A stretch of DNA of 64,000 nt from Pseudomonadota bacterium (GTDB taxonomy: Bacteria > Pseudomonadota > Gammaproteobacteria > Steroidobacterales > MnTg04). Position 1 is the stretch's first letter. Each line of letters opens with the position of its first letter. The stretch covers positions 42,675 through 106,674 of the forward strand of contig JACZVC010000006.1 of the NCBI GenBank assembly GCA_022572885.1, written 5' to 3'. The notes under the pieces are model-generated. The model was not told the origin of the DNA. It worked only from the letters and a program-made list of their open reading frames with translations, and made no database searches. The position numbers were made by a program, and so were the translations under genes. Shown here piece by piece: positions 54,364 through 63,149 of the stretch.

Positions 54364-54951
54364 TTACTTGACCCGGGTGACGCGCACCGACTTGTTGGTG
54401 CCTTCGACCTTGAGTAGATAGCTGTTGAAAGATTTTCGACTGATGGTTGCCACCGGGTGGCTGGAACCGCGCCAGGACAATGTGGAATTGACGTCTTTCT
54501 GCAGCCAGACCTGGCCATTTTCCAGCCGGAAAACAGTCTTTCCATCCCAACCGTCGAAATCGCTGATGATGCGGCTGCTTATCTGTTTGATGCCTTTGGC
54601 AGCAGCCTGGTTTTCCAGGCCAAAAATGTCCTGGTAGCTGGTGACGCCAGCTATGGGAGGTGCCTCGGGCGCGGGTAAGGCTGGCGCAGATATGGGCGCC
54701 GCGGCAGCCTCGGCACTCACCACGGGAGCGGGCGGCGTAGCCTGGGTGCCGGTTGCCGGTATCGCGGGCGCTGCGGCAGGCGCCGCGTCGGCGCGGGTAC
54801 CTGCGCCTGCCAGGTTGTCAAAACAGGCGAGGCGTGCGCTCGCATTTTTAATGGCGGCACAATCTGCCAATGATTCTTCGGCGATGCCGTGCCGTGGGGT
54901 GAGTAAAAGGAAGCAAGGTATGGCAAGGAGTGTCAGTCGGTTCATGGTCAT
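54364..54951 (-). CDS. Exported protein with Ala/Pro-rich linker
   Basis: 195 residues. Signal peptide (LTLLAIPCFLLLTPRHGIAE), then a short cysteine pair motif DCAAIKNASARLACFDNLA as seen at the N-terminus of several periplasmic gammaproteobacterial proteins. An Ala/Pro-rich linker runs over about residues 50-105, followed by a folded C-terminal domain of about 85 residues (IISDFDGWDGKTVFRLENG, WLQKDVNSTLSWRG). Function unknown. Transcribed alone; the TPR-sulfotransferase diverges 114 bases away. Confidence 0.7.
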   Translation of the reverse strand: MTMNRLTLLAIPCFLLLTPRHGIAEESLADCAAIKNASARLACFDNLAGAGTRADAAPAAAPAIPATGTQATPPAPVVSAEAAAAPISAPALPAPEAPPIAGVTSYQDIFGLENQAAAKGIKQISSRIISDFDGWDGKTVFRLENGQVWLQKDVNSTLSWRGSSHPVATISRKSFNSYLLKVEGTNKSVRVTRVK

Positions 54952-55065
54952 CCGGTCCCGTGTTTTTGTGTTCCAAACATATTATTCATTAGCCCCCAAG
55001 GCAAGTCTGGCACTTGCCCGGCTGGCAGGAAGCCGCATAATGCGGGCACGACAGCAGGAAATATT

Positions 55066-57210
55066 TTGACCGATCCAAAAAACCCACATGCTGAAATAAC
55101 CCGCCACTACGCGCTGGGAGAGTCCGCCCACCAGCATGGTCGGCTCGAAGAGGCCAGGCAGCATTTCGTCGCGGCATTGCGGTTGGACCCCGAGCACACC
55201 GATGCGTTGCATTCTTTGGGCAGCATAGATGCGGCGCTCGGTGAGTTTGATGACGCCGAGAGGCTGGTCCGCAAGGCCATCGCCATCAACCCCATGCAAG
55301 CAGGTTTCCTCAACACGCTTGGCAATATCCTGCGGGCGCGCAGGAAATACCAGGAAGCGGCTGCTGTTTACCAGCAGGCGCTGCAGCTTCAACCTGGACT
55401 GGCAGTGGCTCACAACAGTCTCGGCATGGTGTTCAAGGAGCAAGGCAATCACGAACAGGCCATCGAGTGTTACTTCAAGGCCCTGGAGCTGGATCCGGAG
55501 AATGCAGCGGTTTACAACAATCTGGGCAGGGTCCTTAATAATCGTCGCAAATTCGACGAGGCGGCCGATGCGTTCCTGCGGGCGCTCACCATCCGGCCGA
55601 GGTTTGCCGAAGTGCATAACAATCTAGGCCATGTTTACCGCGCCCAAGGCAAACTGGATAAGGCGGAAGAATGTTTCAGAAATGCGATCAGCTGCGATGC
55701 AGAACTGGCTGGCGCTTATCACAATCTCGGCACCGTCCTGATGATGCGAAGCCGCCCATTGGATGCGGCCGATGCCTTTTCTACAGCATTTCGGCTGAAT
55801 CCAGGCGATCTGCTCTCCAGGCTCAACGAGGGAATCAGTCTGCATACTGCAGGAAATTTGTCCGCGGCGGTCATTGCCTACCAGGAAGTACTGAACCGGA
55901 CACCTGAGAATTCGAAAGCATGGATGGCGCTGGGACTGGTTTTCAATGAACTCAGGCAGTCTGGGGAGGCTCGCGATGCGCTTGAGAAGGCGATTGCCAG
56001 CGATCCGGAAAACTCTCGTCCTTATGCGGAGCTGGCGGCGCTGCACGAGGACCTTAATCAGTTGGAGGAGGGGATGACGGTAGCCCTGCAAGGGTTGGCG
56101 ATCGACCCAAGGGATCCTAGGATCAACCTGGAGATCGCCAAGTTTGACAGGCGCAATGGAGATATCAAACAGGCGATAGACCGCCTTGAGAGATTCGATT
56201 TGTCGGCAATGGATCACCGCCTGGGACAGCAGTTCAGTTATGAACTCGGTCTTGGGAAAGACCGCGCCGGGGAGTTTGAGCAGGCTTTCGAACTATTCGA
56301 GGCGGCCAATCGCCATGGCCGGATGAACGAAAGGCTGCAACAAGTCGACGCGCAGCGGTTCCTCAAGAAAATCGACGACTTGCATGCATTTTTCGAACGC
56401 GAGGATACCGGTAGCTGGCCCGTGCCGGAGCCCGTCGATCCGTCTGATACGCCGGTATTCCTTTTCGGTTTTCCGAGGTCCGGAACGACACTGACGGATC
56501 TGCTTCTCGATGGTCACCCGATGATACAAACGCTCGAGGAGAAACCGACCATCAACGCCGTCGAGATGGCGATCGCCGGCGACCAGCCCGGCTACCCGGA
56601 AAAATTGAAAAGCCTGGATAGCGGTGAATTGGCAAAGCTGAGACAAATCTATTTTGCCGAAGTTGACAAGCATGTCGAGCGGGACAAAAAAATGATTATC
56701 GTCGACAAGCTGCCGATTCGTACGGTGCATGCGGGATTAATCTGGCGGCTGTTCCCCGACTCGAAAATCGTGTTTTCCGCGCGCCACCCTTGCGATGTCT
56801 GCCTGTCCTGCTTCATGCAGCAGTTCAACAGCAATGACGCCTTTGCCAACTTCTTCAGCCTTGAAGACACGGTCAACATCTATGACAAGGTAATGCGGCT
56901 GTGGCAGACCTATGTCGGCAGGCTGGCCTTGAATGTGCACATGGTGCGCTACGAGGATCTGGTCGGAGATCTTGAGCAACAGGCAAGAAACCTGCTCCGT
57001 TTCCTTGGCGTAGCCTGGCGGCCGGAAGTGCTGGCATTCAATGAGAAAGCAAAACAACGAGGACGCATTGCGACCAATAGTTATCATCAGGTTACCGAAC
57101 CGCTATACCAGCGAGCCGTGGGCCGCTGGTTGTCCTATGCGGACAAGTTAGAACCTTTCATGGCGATCCTCGAGCCACACATACACTACTTCGGCTACAA
57201 AGACGCCTGA
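55066..57210 (+). CDS. TPR-sulfotransferase
   Basis: 714 residues with a TTG start after AGGAAATA. Residues 10-430 hold about eleven TPR repeats (AVYNNLGRVLNNRRKFDEAA, FAEVHNNLGHVYRAQGKLDK). The C-terminal sulfotransferase domain starts near 465 with the 5'-phosphosulfate loop FLFGFPRSGTTLTDLLLDGH and contains the 3'-phosphate motif FSARHPCDVCLSC. It probably moves a sulfo group from PAPS to a protein, glycan or small molecule, the TPR part selecting the target. The substrate is unknown; no signal peptide, so cytoplasmic. Confidence 0.88.
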   Translation: MTDPKNPHAEITRHYALGESAHQHGRLEEARQHFVAALRLDPEHTDALHSLGSIDAALGEFDDAERLVRKAIAINPMQAGFLNTLGNILRARRKYQEAAAVYQQALQLQPGLAVAHNSLGMVFKEQGNHEQAIECYFKALELDPENAAVYNNLGRVLNNRRKFDEAADAFLRALTIRPRFAEVHNNLGHVYRAQGKLDKAEECFRNAISCDAELAGAYHNLGTVLMMRSRPLDAADAFSTAFRLNPGDLLSRLNEGISLHTAGNLSAAVIAYQEVLNRTPENSKAWMALGLVFNELRQSGEARDALEKAIASDPENSRPYAELAALHEDLNQLEEGMTVALQGLAIDPRDPRINLEIAKFDRRNGDIKQAIDRLERFDLSAMDHRLGQQFSYELGLGKDRAGEFEQAFELFEAANRHGRMNERLQQVDAQRFLKKIDDLHAFFEREDTGSWPVPEPVDPSDTPVFLFGFPRSGTTLTDLLLDGHPMIQTLEEKPTINAVEMAIAGDQPGYPEKLKSLDSGELAKLRQIYFAEVDKHVERDKKMIIVDKLPIRTVHAGLIWRLFPDSKIVFSARHPCDVCLSCFMQQFNSNDAFANFFSLEDTVNIYDKVMRLWQTYVGRLALNVHMVRYEDLVGDLEQQARNLLRFLGVAWRPEVLAFNEKAKQRGRIATNSYHQVTEPLYQRAVGRWLSYADKLEPFMAILEPHIHYFGYKDA

Positions 57211-57219
57211 GTGGACCGT

Positions 57220-58833
57220 TCAGCGTGGCGCCGGCAGGCCGGCTATCCGCCGTTTGTCGGCAAGCGAGGCCGGTGGCGGAGAGTAGAATGGACTGTCCTC
57301 AGGCCATGGCCTGACGGCGGTCATGCCCTGCCGGTATCGTACCAGGTTGTCCTGCGCGAATCTTTTGGCCCCTCCGCCGGGCATATTGGTCAGCAGCGAC
57401 TGCTGTAACCGGATCGCTTCGCTGGTTTCACCGTTGGCCGTGAGCACCATGGCCAGCGTTTCAGCACTGTCCAGGCTACGCAGGGTTTCGAACATTTGCC
57501 TCGCCAGCGCCAGCCATCGCCGTTTGTCCACCAACACAGCCGGCGGGCAACTCGAGCCCGAACGGATCAGACCCTGATTCAAGGTGCCGGAGTTCGCCTG
57601 CCGGGTCAGCGCACGTTCCATGGCCGCGACCGCAGCAAGACAATCACCGCTCGCGTGCAGGGACAGCGCCAGTCTGAACAACAACAGCACATCGACATTG
57701 TCGGCGTCATCGATTTGCTGGAACAGTTCGACGGCCTGCTTGAATTGTTTCTGCCGCATGCGCAGATTGGCCAGCAACAACTTTGGCGGTTCGGCTTGTG
57801 GATCGCCGGCGATCGCGATCAGGTAATGCTTCGCGGCCTGGTTATCGTCACCGGTGTCCTCGAGCAGGCGGGCCTTGCTGTAGTGCGCTTTGGCGGAATC
57901 CGGGTCGAATTCCAGCGACAGCTCGACTTGTACCCTTGCCTGGTCGGACTTGCCAAGCAGCTCAAGCACCCACGACAGGGCCAGATGCGTGGTGGCGTCG
58001 CCGGGCCTGGATTCCAGCGCGAGCCGGTAATTTTTTACCGCGGCGCGCAGGTCTCCGCGCTCGAAAGCAGCCAGGCCCTGGTCCAGGTAGGATCGTGAGT
58101 TGCGGTGCAGGGCGCTGAGTTCTATCAACAGCTTGTCTTCGAACCATGGGGTGACGGTGCCCCGCTGCTCCAGGTGTTGCCGCGCCAGTTCGCGGTCCCC
58201 GGTCTGCCGGTAAGCCATCGCCAGGTAGTAATGCAGTTGGTTCGCTGTGGGCTGGATTTCGACAGCCGTCTCGAGCTGGCCGATGGCGCGCTCGAAATCC
58301 CTGTTGGCGATGTTGAATCTCGCCATTCCGGTCAATGCCGCCGCATGTGCAGGGTCGATATCGAGAGCGCGCGAAAAAGCGGCCTCGGCTTTAGTCAGTT
58401 GCCGGTCATCGAGGTACACCTGTCCCAGGTGTACCCAGCCAGCCAGGTAATCGGCGTCCAGTTGCATGGCTTGCAGGTAATATTTTTCCGCCTCCGGGTA
58501 GTTGCCAAGACGTTGATGACTGAACCCAAGCAGGTAGGGCCAGCGGAAATCGTTTTCATCCAGCGCGATGGCGTTGGCATAACTGGCCTGGGCGGGGCCG
58601 TGCATCTCGTACGCATGGTAGAGCATGGCCATATTTCCCCAGGCTGCGGATTGCTGTTTTTTGCCGCCGGCCACCGATTCAATGCGCAGCCGCCCTTCCA
58701 TCAGCCACTTCTGCACGCCGGGTTCCAGCCCGCTGAGATCGGGGTGACCGATCTCCTGGAGCTGAACTCCCCTGGCGCAACCGGCAAACATCATCAGCGC
58801 TATCAGGAATGAGACCGGCTGCCGTACGCTCAT
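57220..58833 (-). CDS. TPR lipoprotein, copy 2
   Basis: 537 residues. Signal peptide with lipobox MMFAGC (cysteine 19), then about ten TPR repeats (YPEAEKYYLQAMQLDADYLA, LTKAEAAFSRALDIDPAHAA). It has the same order of blocks as the protein at 52097-53797, including the N-terminal HPDLSGLEPGVQKWL region, the FRWPYLLGFSHQRLGNY block and the tail RPWPEDSPFYSPPP. It starts 33 bases after the CRTAC1 gene of the same strand, repeating the CRTAC1-TPR pair. Confidence 0.86.
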   Translation of the reverse strand: MSVRQPVSFLIALMMFAGCARGVQLQEIGHPDLSGLEPGVQKWLMEGRLRIESVAGGKKQQSAAWGNMAMLYHAYEMHGPAQASYANAIALDENDFRWPYLLGFSHQRLGNYPEAEKYYLQAMQLDADYLAGWVHLGQVYLDDRQLTKAEAAFSRALDIDPAHAAALTGMARFNIANRDFERAIGQLETAVEIQPTANQLHYYLAMAYRQTGDRELARQHLEQRGTVTPWFEDKLLIELSALHRNSRSYLDQGLAAFERGDLRAAVKNYRLALESRPGDATTHLALSWVLELLGKSDQARVQVELSLEFDPDSAKAHYSKARLLEDTGDDNQAAKHYLIAIAGDPQAEPPKLLLANLRMRQKQFKQAVELFQQIDDADNVDVLLLFRLALSLHASGDCLAAVAAMERALTRQANSGTLNQGLIRSGSSCPPAVLVDKRRWLALARQMFETLRSLDSAETLAMVLTANGETSEAIRLQQSLLTNMPGGGAKRFAQDNLVRYRQGMTAVRPWPEDSPFYSPPPASLADKRRIAGLPAPR

Positions 58834-58866
58834 GCCCGGGAAATTCCTGGTCTGCTTTTTGGCAGG

Positions 58867-60603
58867 CTAGTCATCTGCCGGCCGGCCCTTGCCGCGCTCG
58901 ATGCGGTGGTAACGATCGGCCGCCAGCCCGGTAAACGACTCACGCCTCCCGTCCGGCCAGAGTACGAAGAGATGCTGATCGCCAGCGTCGCCGCTGAGCC
59001 CGATAATTACCCTGGGGTCGTTTGCCGATGCGTAGCTGCCATCGCGCCGGGTCCGCCGCCATTTGCGTTTTTTGCCGTCATTCACCAACGCGACCCTGGC
59101 GCCGATGATCGGGTGGCCCCGGGTGGATACCAGCTCGAGTCCGAGCCAGTGGTTGCGAGCGCCCACCTGGTTGATCAACAGCCGTGCCGGACCGTTGTTA
59201 TTGGTTATTAGGACATCGATGTCGCCATCGTTGTCGATATCTCCAAATGACGCGCCCCGACTGACTTCCGACAATTCAAAAACCTTCCCAGATTCGGCGC
59301 TTACTTCCTGGTAATGGCCGTTGCCGAGGTTCAGGTAAAGCTGGTTTCGCTGATGATGTGGATAGGGGTCCTTTGCCGCGACCAGTTCCTCGATATGGGT
59401 CACGGCGCCGTTGACCATCAGCAGGTCCAGCCAGCCATCGTTGTTGTAATCGAACCAGCCGACACCAAAGCCGGTATAGGAGAAGCTGTCTTTCGCCAGA
59501 CCCATGGATACGGTCTGGTCCTCAAACCAGCCGGTTCCGTCGTTGATATAAAGGGTATTGGTTTCCCTCGCCAGGTGCGTCATGAACAGGTCGTCATCGC
59601 CATCGTCATCGAAATCGGCCGCATCTACGCCCATGCTTGCTTCCGGGGCGCCATCCATATTAAATGCCGCCCCCGCCATTAGCGCGTCGTCGACAAAACT
59701 GCCGTCTTGCTGGTTGATCCACAGAAAGTTGGCAGCGCCGTCATTGGCCACATAAATATCCAGCCATTGATCGCCGTTGAAATCCGTTGCAACGACGCCG
59801 AGTGCACCACCGATTGCGCCGATTCCGGCCTTCCGCGTCACATCCTCGAAACGGCCGTCGCCCAGATTCCGAAACAGTTTATCGACAGTGCCAGCGTAGG
59901 TTTTGGGGCCACAATATTCCCGCGTGGCAGTCTTGGAAAAGCAGGGGATTCGATTTTCCCAGTCAAATTCGACATAGGTCGCCACATACAAATCCTGCCA
60001 GCCGTCCTTGTCGTAATCAAGAAAAACGGCGCTGGTACTCCAGCGCGGATCATCGACGCCAGCCGACGCAGTGACGTCACTGAAGCTGCCATCGCCGTTG
60101 TTGAGCAACAACTGGTTGTTATCCAGATTCATCACGTAGAGATCTGGAAAACCGTCATTGTTGATATCGCCGGTTGCCACACCCATGCCATATCCAGTGC
60201 CAAGCTCGCCCGATTCCTCCGTCACATCGGTGAAACGAATCAGCGTCTTTCCATCATCGCCGGTCCTGGTGTCGTTTCTGTACAGGCGGTCGCTCAAGGG
60301 CAGCGGGTGCCGGGGTGGAAACAATGCGTCATTAACCTGTTTGCCGGGACCCAGCGTGGTGCCCTGGACGATATAGATGTCCAGGTCGCCATCGCGGTCG
60401 TAATCGAAAAGGGCGCTGCCGGTACCGACGATCTCAGGAAAGTAGATTTCGCCCGACATGCCGTTGAAATGAAAAAAGTCTATGCCGCTTTCGCTGGCGA
60501 TATCGATAAATACTTCCTCCGGATTCGTCGGTCCGGGGAACAACAGGCACACAATGCTTGCATATGCCGTTCGACGCAGCTTTGGCAGGTTTATGGAGAT
60601 CAT
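58867..60603 (-). CDS. CRTAC1-family FG-GAP / ASPIC-UnbV protein, copy 2
   Basis: 578 residues with a signal-like N-terminus (YASIVCLLFPGPTNPE). FG-GAP/VCBS calcium loops recur (DYDRDGDLDIYI, DINNDGFPDLYV, DYDKDGWQDLYV, DFNGDQWLDIYV, DFDDDGDDDLFM, DIDNDGDIDVLI). The C-terminal ASPIC/UnbV part is NHWLGLELVS through ARVALVNDGKKRK and LFVLWPDGRRESF. Unlike copy 1 it has no evident N-terminal membrane anchor beyond the signal peptide. Function unknown; paired with the TPR lipoprotein downstream. Confidence 0.88.
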   Translation of the reverse strand: MISINLPKLRRTAYASIVCLLFPGPTNPEEVFIDIASESGIDFFHFNGMSGEIYFPEIVGTGSALFDYDRDGDLDIYIVQGTTLGPGKQVNDALFPPRHPLPLSDRLYRNDTRTGDDGKTLIRFTDVTEESGELGTGYGMGVATGDINNDGFPDLYVMNLDNNQLLLNNGDGSFSDVTASAGVDDPRWSTSAVFLDYDKDGWQDLYVATYVEFDWENRIPCFSKTATREYCGPKTYAGTVDKLFRNLGDGRFEDVTRKAGIGAIGGALGVVATDFNGDQWLDIYVANDGAANFLWINQQDGSFVDDALMAGAAFNMDGAPEASMGVDAADFDDDGDDDLFMTHLARETNTLYINDGTGWFEDQTVSMGLAKDSFSYTGFGVGWFDYNNDGWLDLLMVNGAVTHIEELVAAKDPYPHHQRNQLYLNLGNGHYQEVSAESGKVFELSEVSRGASFGDIDNDGDIDVLITNNNGPARLLINQVGARNHWLGLELVSTRGHPIIGARVALVNDGKKRKWRRTRRDGSYASANDPRVIIGLSGDAGDQHLFVLWPDGRRESFTGLAADRYHRIERGKGRPADD

Positions 60604-60853
60604 CGGCTGGCGCGTATCCTTTGAATTTGTTTAGGGCCTGGCGGCGCCGGATTGTGCCTTATTTATTGCCGGATTACCCGAACCGGAAACGGCGCACTTA
60701 TCGCCCACAGTCCGTCCCCCGAGGCGAATCTGATAAACTGCGGCCTCTATTCTGAGGCTTTCAAATGACCCGGACAAGCATGAAATCGGGACCCGTAGTC
60801 GCCCACGTCAATTCCTGCAGCATTTCGCCGCCGGTGGATGCTGAGGTATCCTG

Positions 60854-62692
60854 ATGCCGTATAACGCGACCAGGCTCGGCGAGCTACTGGCGGCAGATGG
60901 GGCGAAATCGGCGCTTGACCCTTGTCTCGATGCCCTCGCGAGGTCACCCGAAGACGCTGGTCTGCACCATGTGTATGGCCGGGTGCTGAATAACCTGAAC
61001 CGTCTCCCGGAGGCGCTGGATGCGATAAACCGGGCAGTCGGGATCGAGTCCGGAAACCCGCTGATGTATGCGCATCGTGGCCATATCTTGCTCAGGCTGC
61101 AGCGGATGGGCCAGGCCGCCGATGATTTCCAGCGCGCGTTGGCTCTGGAACCCTCTCAAGTCGTTGCCCTTGGCGGCCTGGCCAGTATTTGCCTGGCCAA
61201 AGGCCGAGCCGCGGAAGCGACGGCCTTGTTGTTACGCCTGACCGATTGTGACCCGGATAACCATAGGCACTGGTTGAACCTGGGCCTGGCGAGGCATGAA
61301 TCGGGATTATTGCATGAGGCGGAAGAGTCGTTTCGAACAGCATTGGAGCACTCGCCCGGGGACCCGGATGTTTTCTGCGGTCTGGCGAGCGTATTGCAGT
61401 CGCAGGGGCATCTGGATGAAGCCGGCGAGTGGTTTGCCAAGGCGCTTCACTTGCAGGCGGATCACCCGCAGGCGACGGCGGCAATCGCGGGGATCCGCGA
61501 GTTGCAGGGAAAACCCGATGAGGCGCTGGCAATGCTGCGGCCGTTGCTGAGCAGCGAGTCTGGTGAGGTTGCGCCCGCCGTCGGCTGGCTGGTCGGGGCC
61601 GTCCGTCCGAGGCCGCCGTATCCGGTGCTAGTCCTTGTGTCTGAGCAGGGCTCAGGGAAGACGCTGGCCGCCAAGTGTCTACGGTCGTTGATCGACCCAT
61701 CGGCGGTCCCGCTCCGAGCGATGCCGAAGGACGAGAGGGACCTCGCGATTGCCTCGCGAGGAAACTACATTCTCGCCTTCGACAACATCTCACACATCCC
61801 TGCCTGGCTGAGCGACGCGCTTTGCCGTATCGCGAGTGGGGAAGGCTGGGCCACTCGACGCCTCTACACCGACGCGGAAGAGGAGGTCTTCACGTTCGCT
61901 CGACCGGTTCTCATGACCGGAATCGACGACTTCGTCGCTGCGAGCGACCTTCTGGACCGCACACAGCTGGTGGGACTCCCGTCCATTCCGCCTGAACGAC
62001 GTCGGCGTGAGAGCGAGCTGCTGGAGGCGTTCGAAGCGCTACGTCCAAGCCTGTTCGGGGCGCTCCTGGATGCCGTTGCGATGGCGCTTCGAAACCGCCA
62101 CAAGACATGGACTGGGCTGCCCAGGATGGCGGACTACGCGTCGTGGGTCATGTCGGCCGAGCCCGCTCTCCCCTGGCCGCAGGGAGCCTTTATCAAGAGC
62201 TTCTCCGACAGCGCAGCGTTGGCCCATGAAGTCGTGCTCGACGCCTCTCTTATCGCGGAGGAGATGCGCGGGCTGGCGCTTGCCTGCGAGCCGGAGGGCT
62301 GGGAGGGTACGTCGACCGAACTCCTGCGCGAATTGGAGAGGCGCGTGGACGATACGACCCGACGGGGGCGCTCGTGGCCGAAGACGGCAAGGGCGCTGTC
62401 CAATCAGATCCGTCGCATCCTGCCGGCCCTCAGGGCCATCAATGTCGCCGTGACGTTCCACCGGGAGCCACGAGCAACGCGGCGCCGGCTGATCAAGTTG
62501 GTTCCGATGCAAGATCGAGTGGACGATCTCGATGCTGTGGACGCTGGTGAAGTGGACGATGTGGACGCAGGATCGCTAGGAGTGGACGCAAGCGAGACCG
62601 CCGCTGATGCGGAAATCGAATCTAGAATGGACGATGTGGACGCAGTGGACGATGAATTCTCTTCTTTAGAAGAGTGGGAGGAGGAGATCTAG
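60854..62692 (+). CDS. Chimeric ORF: TPR N-terminus joined to a mobile-element ATPase C-terminus
   Basis: 612 residues with a ribosome-binding site (GAGG) 7 bases before ATG. Residues 1-240 are TPR repeats like those of TPR-sulfotransferases (AGIRELQGKPDEALAMLRPL). Near 61575-61590 the text changes to a phage/integrative-element ATPase: WLVGAVRPRPPYPVLVLVSE, Walker A EQGSGKT, IDPSAVPLRAMPKDERDLAI, Walker B-like ILAFDNIS, and LPRMADYASWV. Relatives of this ATPase have a long N-terminal part that is missing here, and the TPR side lacks its expected catalytic domain. Synonymous usage also shifts toward C-ending codons. The tail has acidic DDVDAVD repeats. Either a recombination junction or an assembly chimera; the fused product may not be functional. 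Confidence 0.75.
   Translation: MPYNATRLGELLAADGAKSALDPCLDALARSPEDAGLHHVYGRVLNNLNRLPEALDAINRAVGIESGNPLMYAHRGHILLRLQRMGQAADDFQRALALEPSQVVALGGLASICLAKGRAAEATALLLRLTDCDPDNHRHWLNLGLARHESGLLHEAEESFRTALEHSPGDPDVFCGLASVLQSQGHLDEAGEWFAKALHLQADHPQATAAIAGIRELQGKPDEALAMLRPLLSSESGEVAPAVGWLVGAVRPRPPYPVLVLVSEQGSGKTLAAKCLRSLIDPSAVPLRAMPKDERDLAIASRGNYILAFDNISHIPAWLSDALCRIASGEGWATRRLYTDAEEEVFTFARPVLMTGIDDFVAASDLLDRTQLVGLPSIPPERRRRESELLEAFEALRPSLFGALLDAVAMALRNRHKTWTGLPRMADYASWVMSAEPALPWPQGAFIKSFSDSAALAHEVVLDASLIAEEMRGLALACEPEGWEGTSTELLRELERRVDDTTRRGRSWPKTARALSNQIRRILPALRAINVAVTFHREPRATRRRLIKLVPMQDRVDDLDAVDAGEVDDVDAGSLGVDASETAADAEIESRMDDVDAVDDEFSSLEEWEEEI
62519..62651 (+). repeat. GTGGACG direct repeats
   Basis: GTGGACG occurs at 62519, 62537, 62552, 62561, 62582, 62636 and 62645, with a variant ATGGACG at 62627. 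All spacings are multiples of three because they lie in the coding tail (VDD/VDA), several exactly nine bases apart. Reverse-oriented copies lie at 63021-63044. Confidence 0.7.
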
Positions 62693-63010
62693 GTGAACGC
62701 TTTGGAGATCGTGCGCGCTGTGCAGGAACACGGGGCGCAACTCGTAGAGGAGGATGGTCGCCTCGTGGTGAAGGGCACTGGTGAGCGGTTGCCCGATGAC
62801 CTCCGTTCGGAGCTCGGACAGCACAAGGCGGCCGTGCTCATCGCACTCGGCTGTCCGTTCGACAGGGCGGTGGCCAGCATTCTGGACGACCTGCGGCCCC
62901 ACCTCGCGCCCGCACTGCGAGCTCTGCCGGATGAGCGACTGCTGGCGCTGGTGAACTGGCATATCTTCGCCGCTTGGGAGAAGGCGCTGCGGGAGTTCGG
63001 GAAAAGATAG
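62693..63010 (+). CDS. Small TubC-docking-like protein of the mobile element
   Basis: 105 residues with a GTG start directly after the previous stop. The N-terminal 45 residues (VQEHGAQLVEEDGRLVVKG; LRSELGQHKAAVLIAL) match the pattern of the TubC N-terminal docking fold, often seen in small proteins next to phage or integrative-element primase/helicase genes. The C-terminal part (ILDDLRPHLAPALRALPDE) looks helical. Function unknown; probably a partner of the ATPase. Confidence 0.65.
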   Translation: MNALEIVRAVQEHGAQLVEEDGRLVVKGTGERLPDDLRSELGQHKAAVLIALGCPFDRAVASILDDLRPHLAPALRALPDERLLALVNWHIFAAWEKALREFGKR

Positions 63011-63020
63011 TGAAATTCAC

Positions 63021-63044
63021 CGTCCACTTCGTCCATTCGTCCAC
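63021..63044 (-). repeat. CGTCCAC repeats, inverse of the GTGGACG array
   Basis: CGTCCAC at 63021-63027, CGTCCAT at 63030-63036 and CGTCCAC at 63038-63044 are reverse complements of the repeats at 62519-62651, now outside any gene and just upstream of the recombinase. A protein-binding array is one reading. Confidence 0.5.
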
Positions 63045-63149
63045 GGCACGTGACGGAGTCAGCGCGAGCGGGGCGCAGACGCGACTTGCCCTGTGCGCGA
63101 CGGTGATGCATATATGTGGCACCTCGGACTCGCCTAGGAGAGCGATGAA

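Noticed and set aside
60765..60854. 29-codon frame ending in TGATG overlap with the chimeric gene
   Set aside because: Could be a leader peptide, but with no conserved feature or clear ribosome-binding site it cannot be supported.
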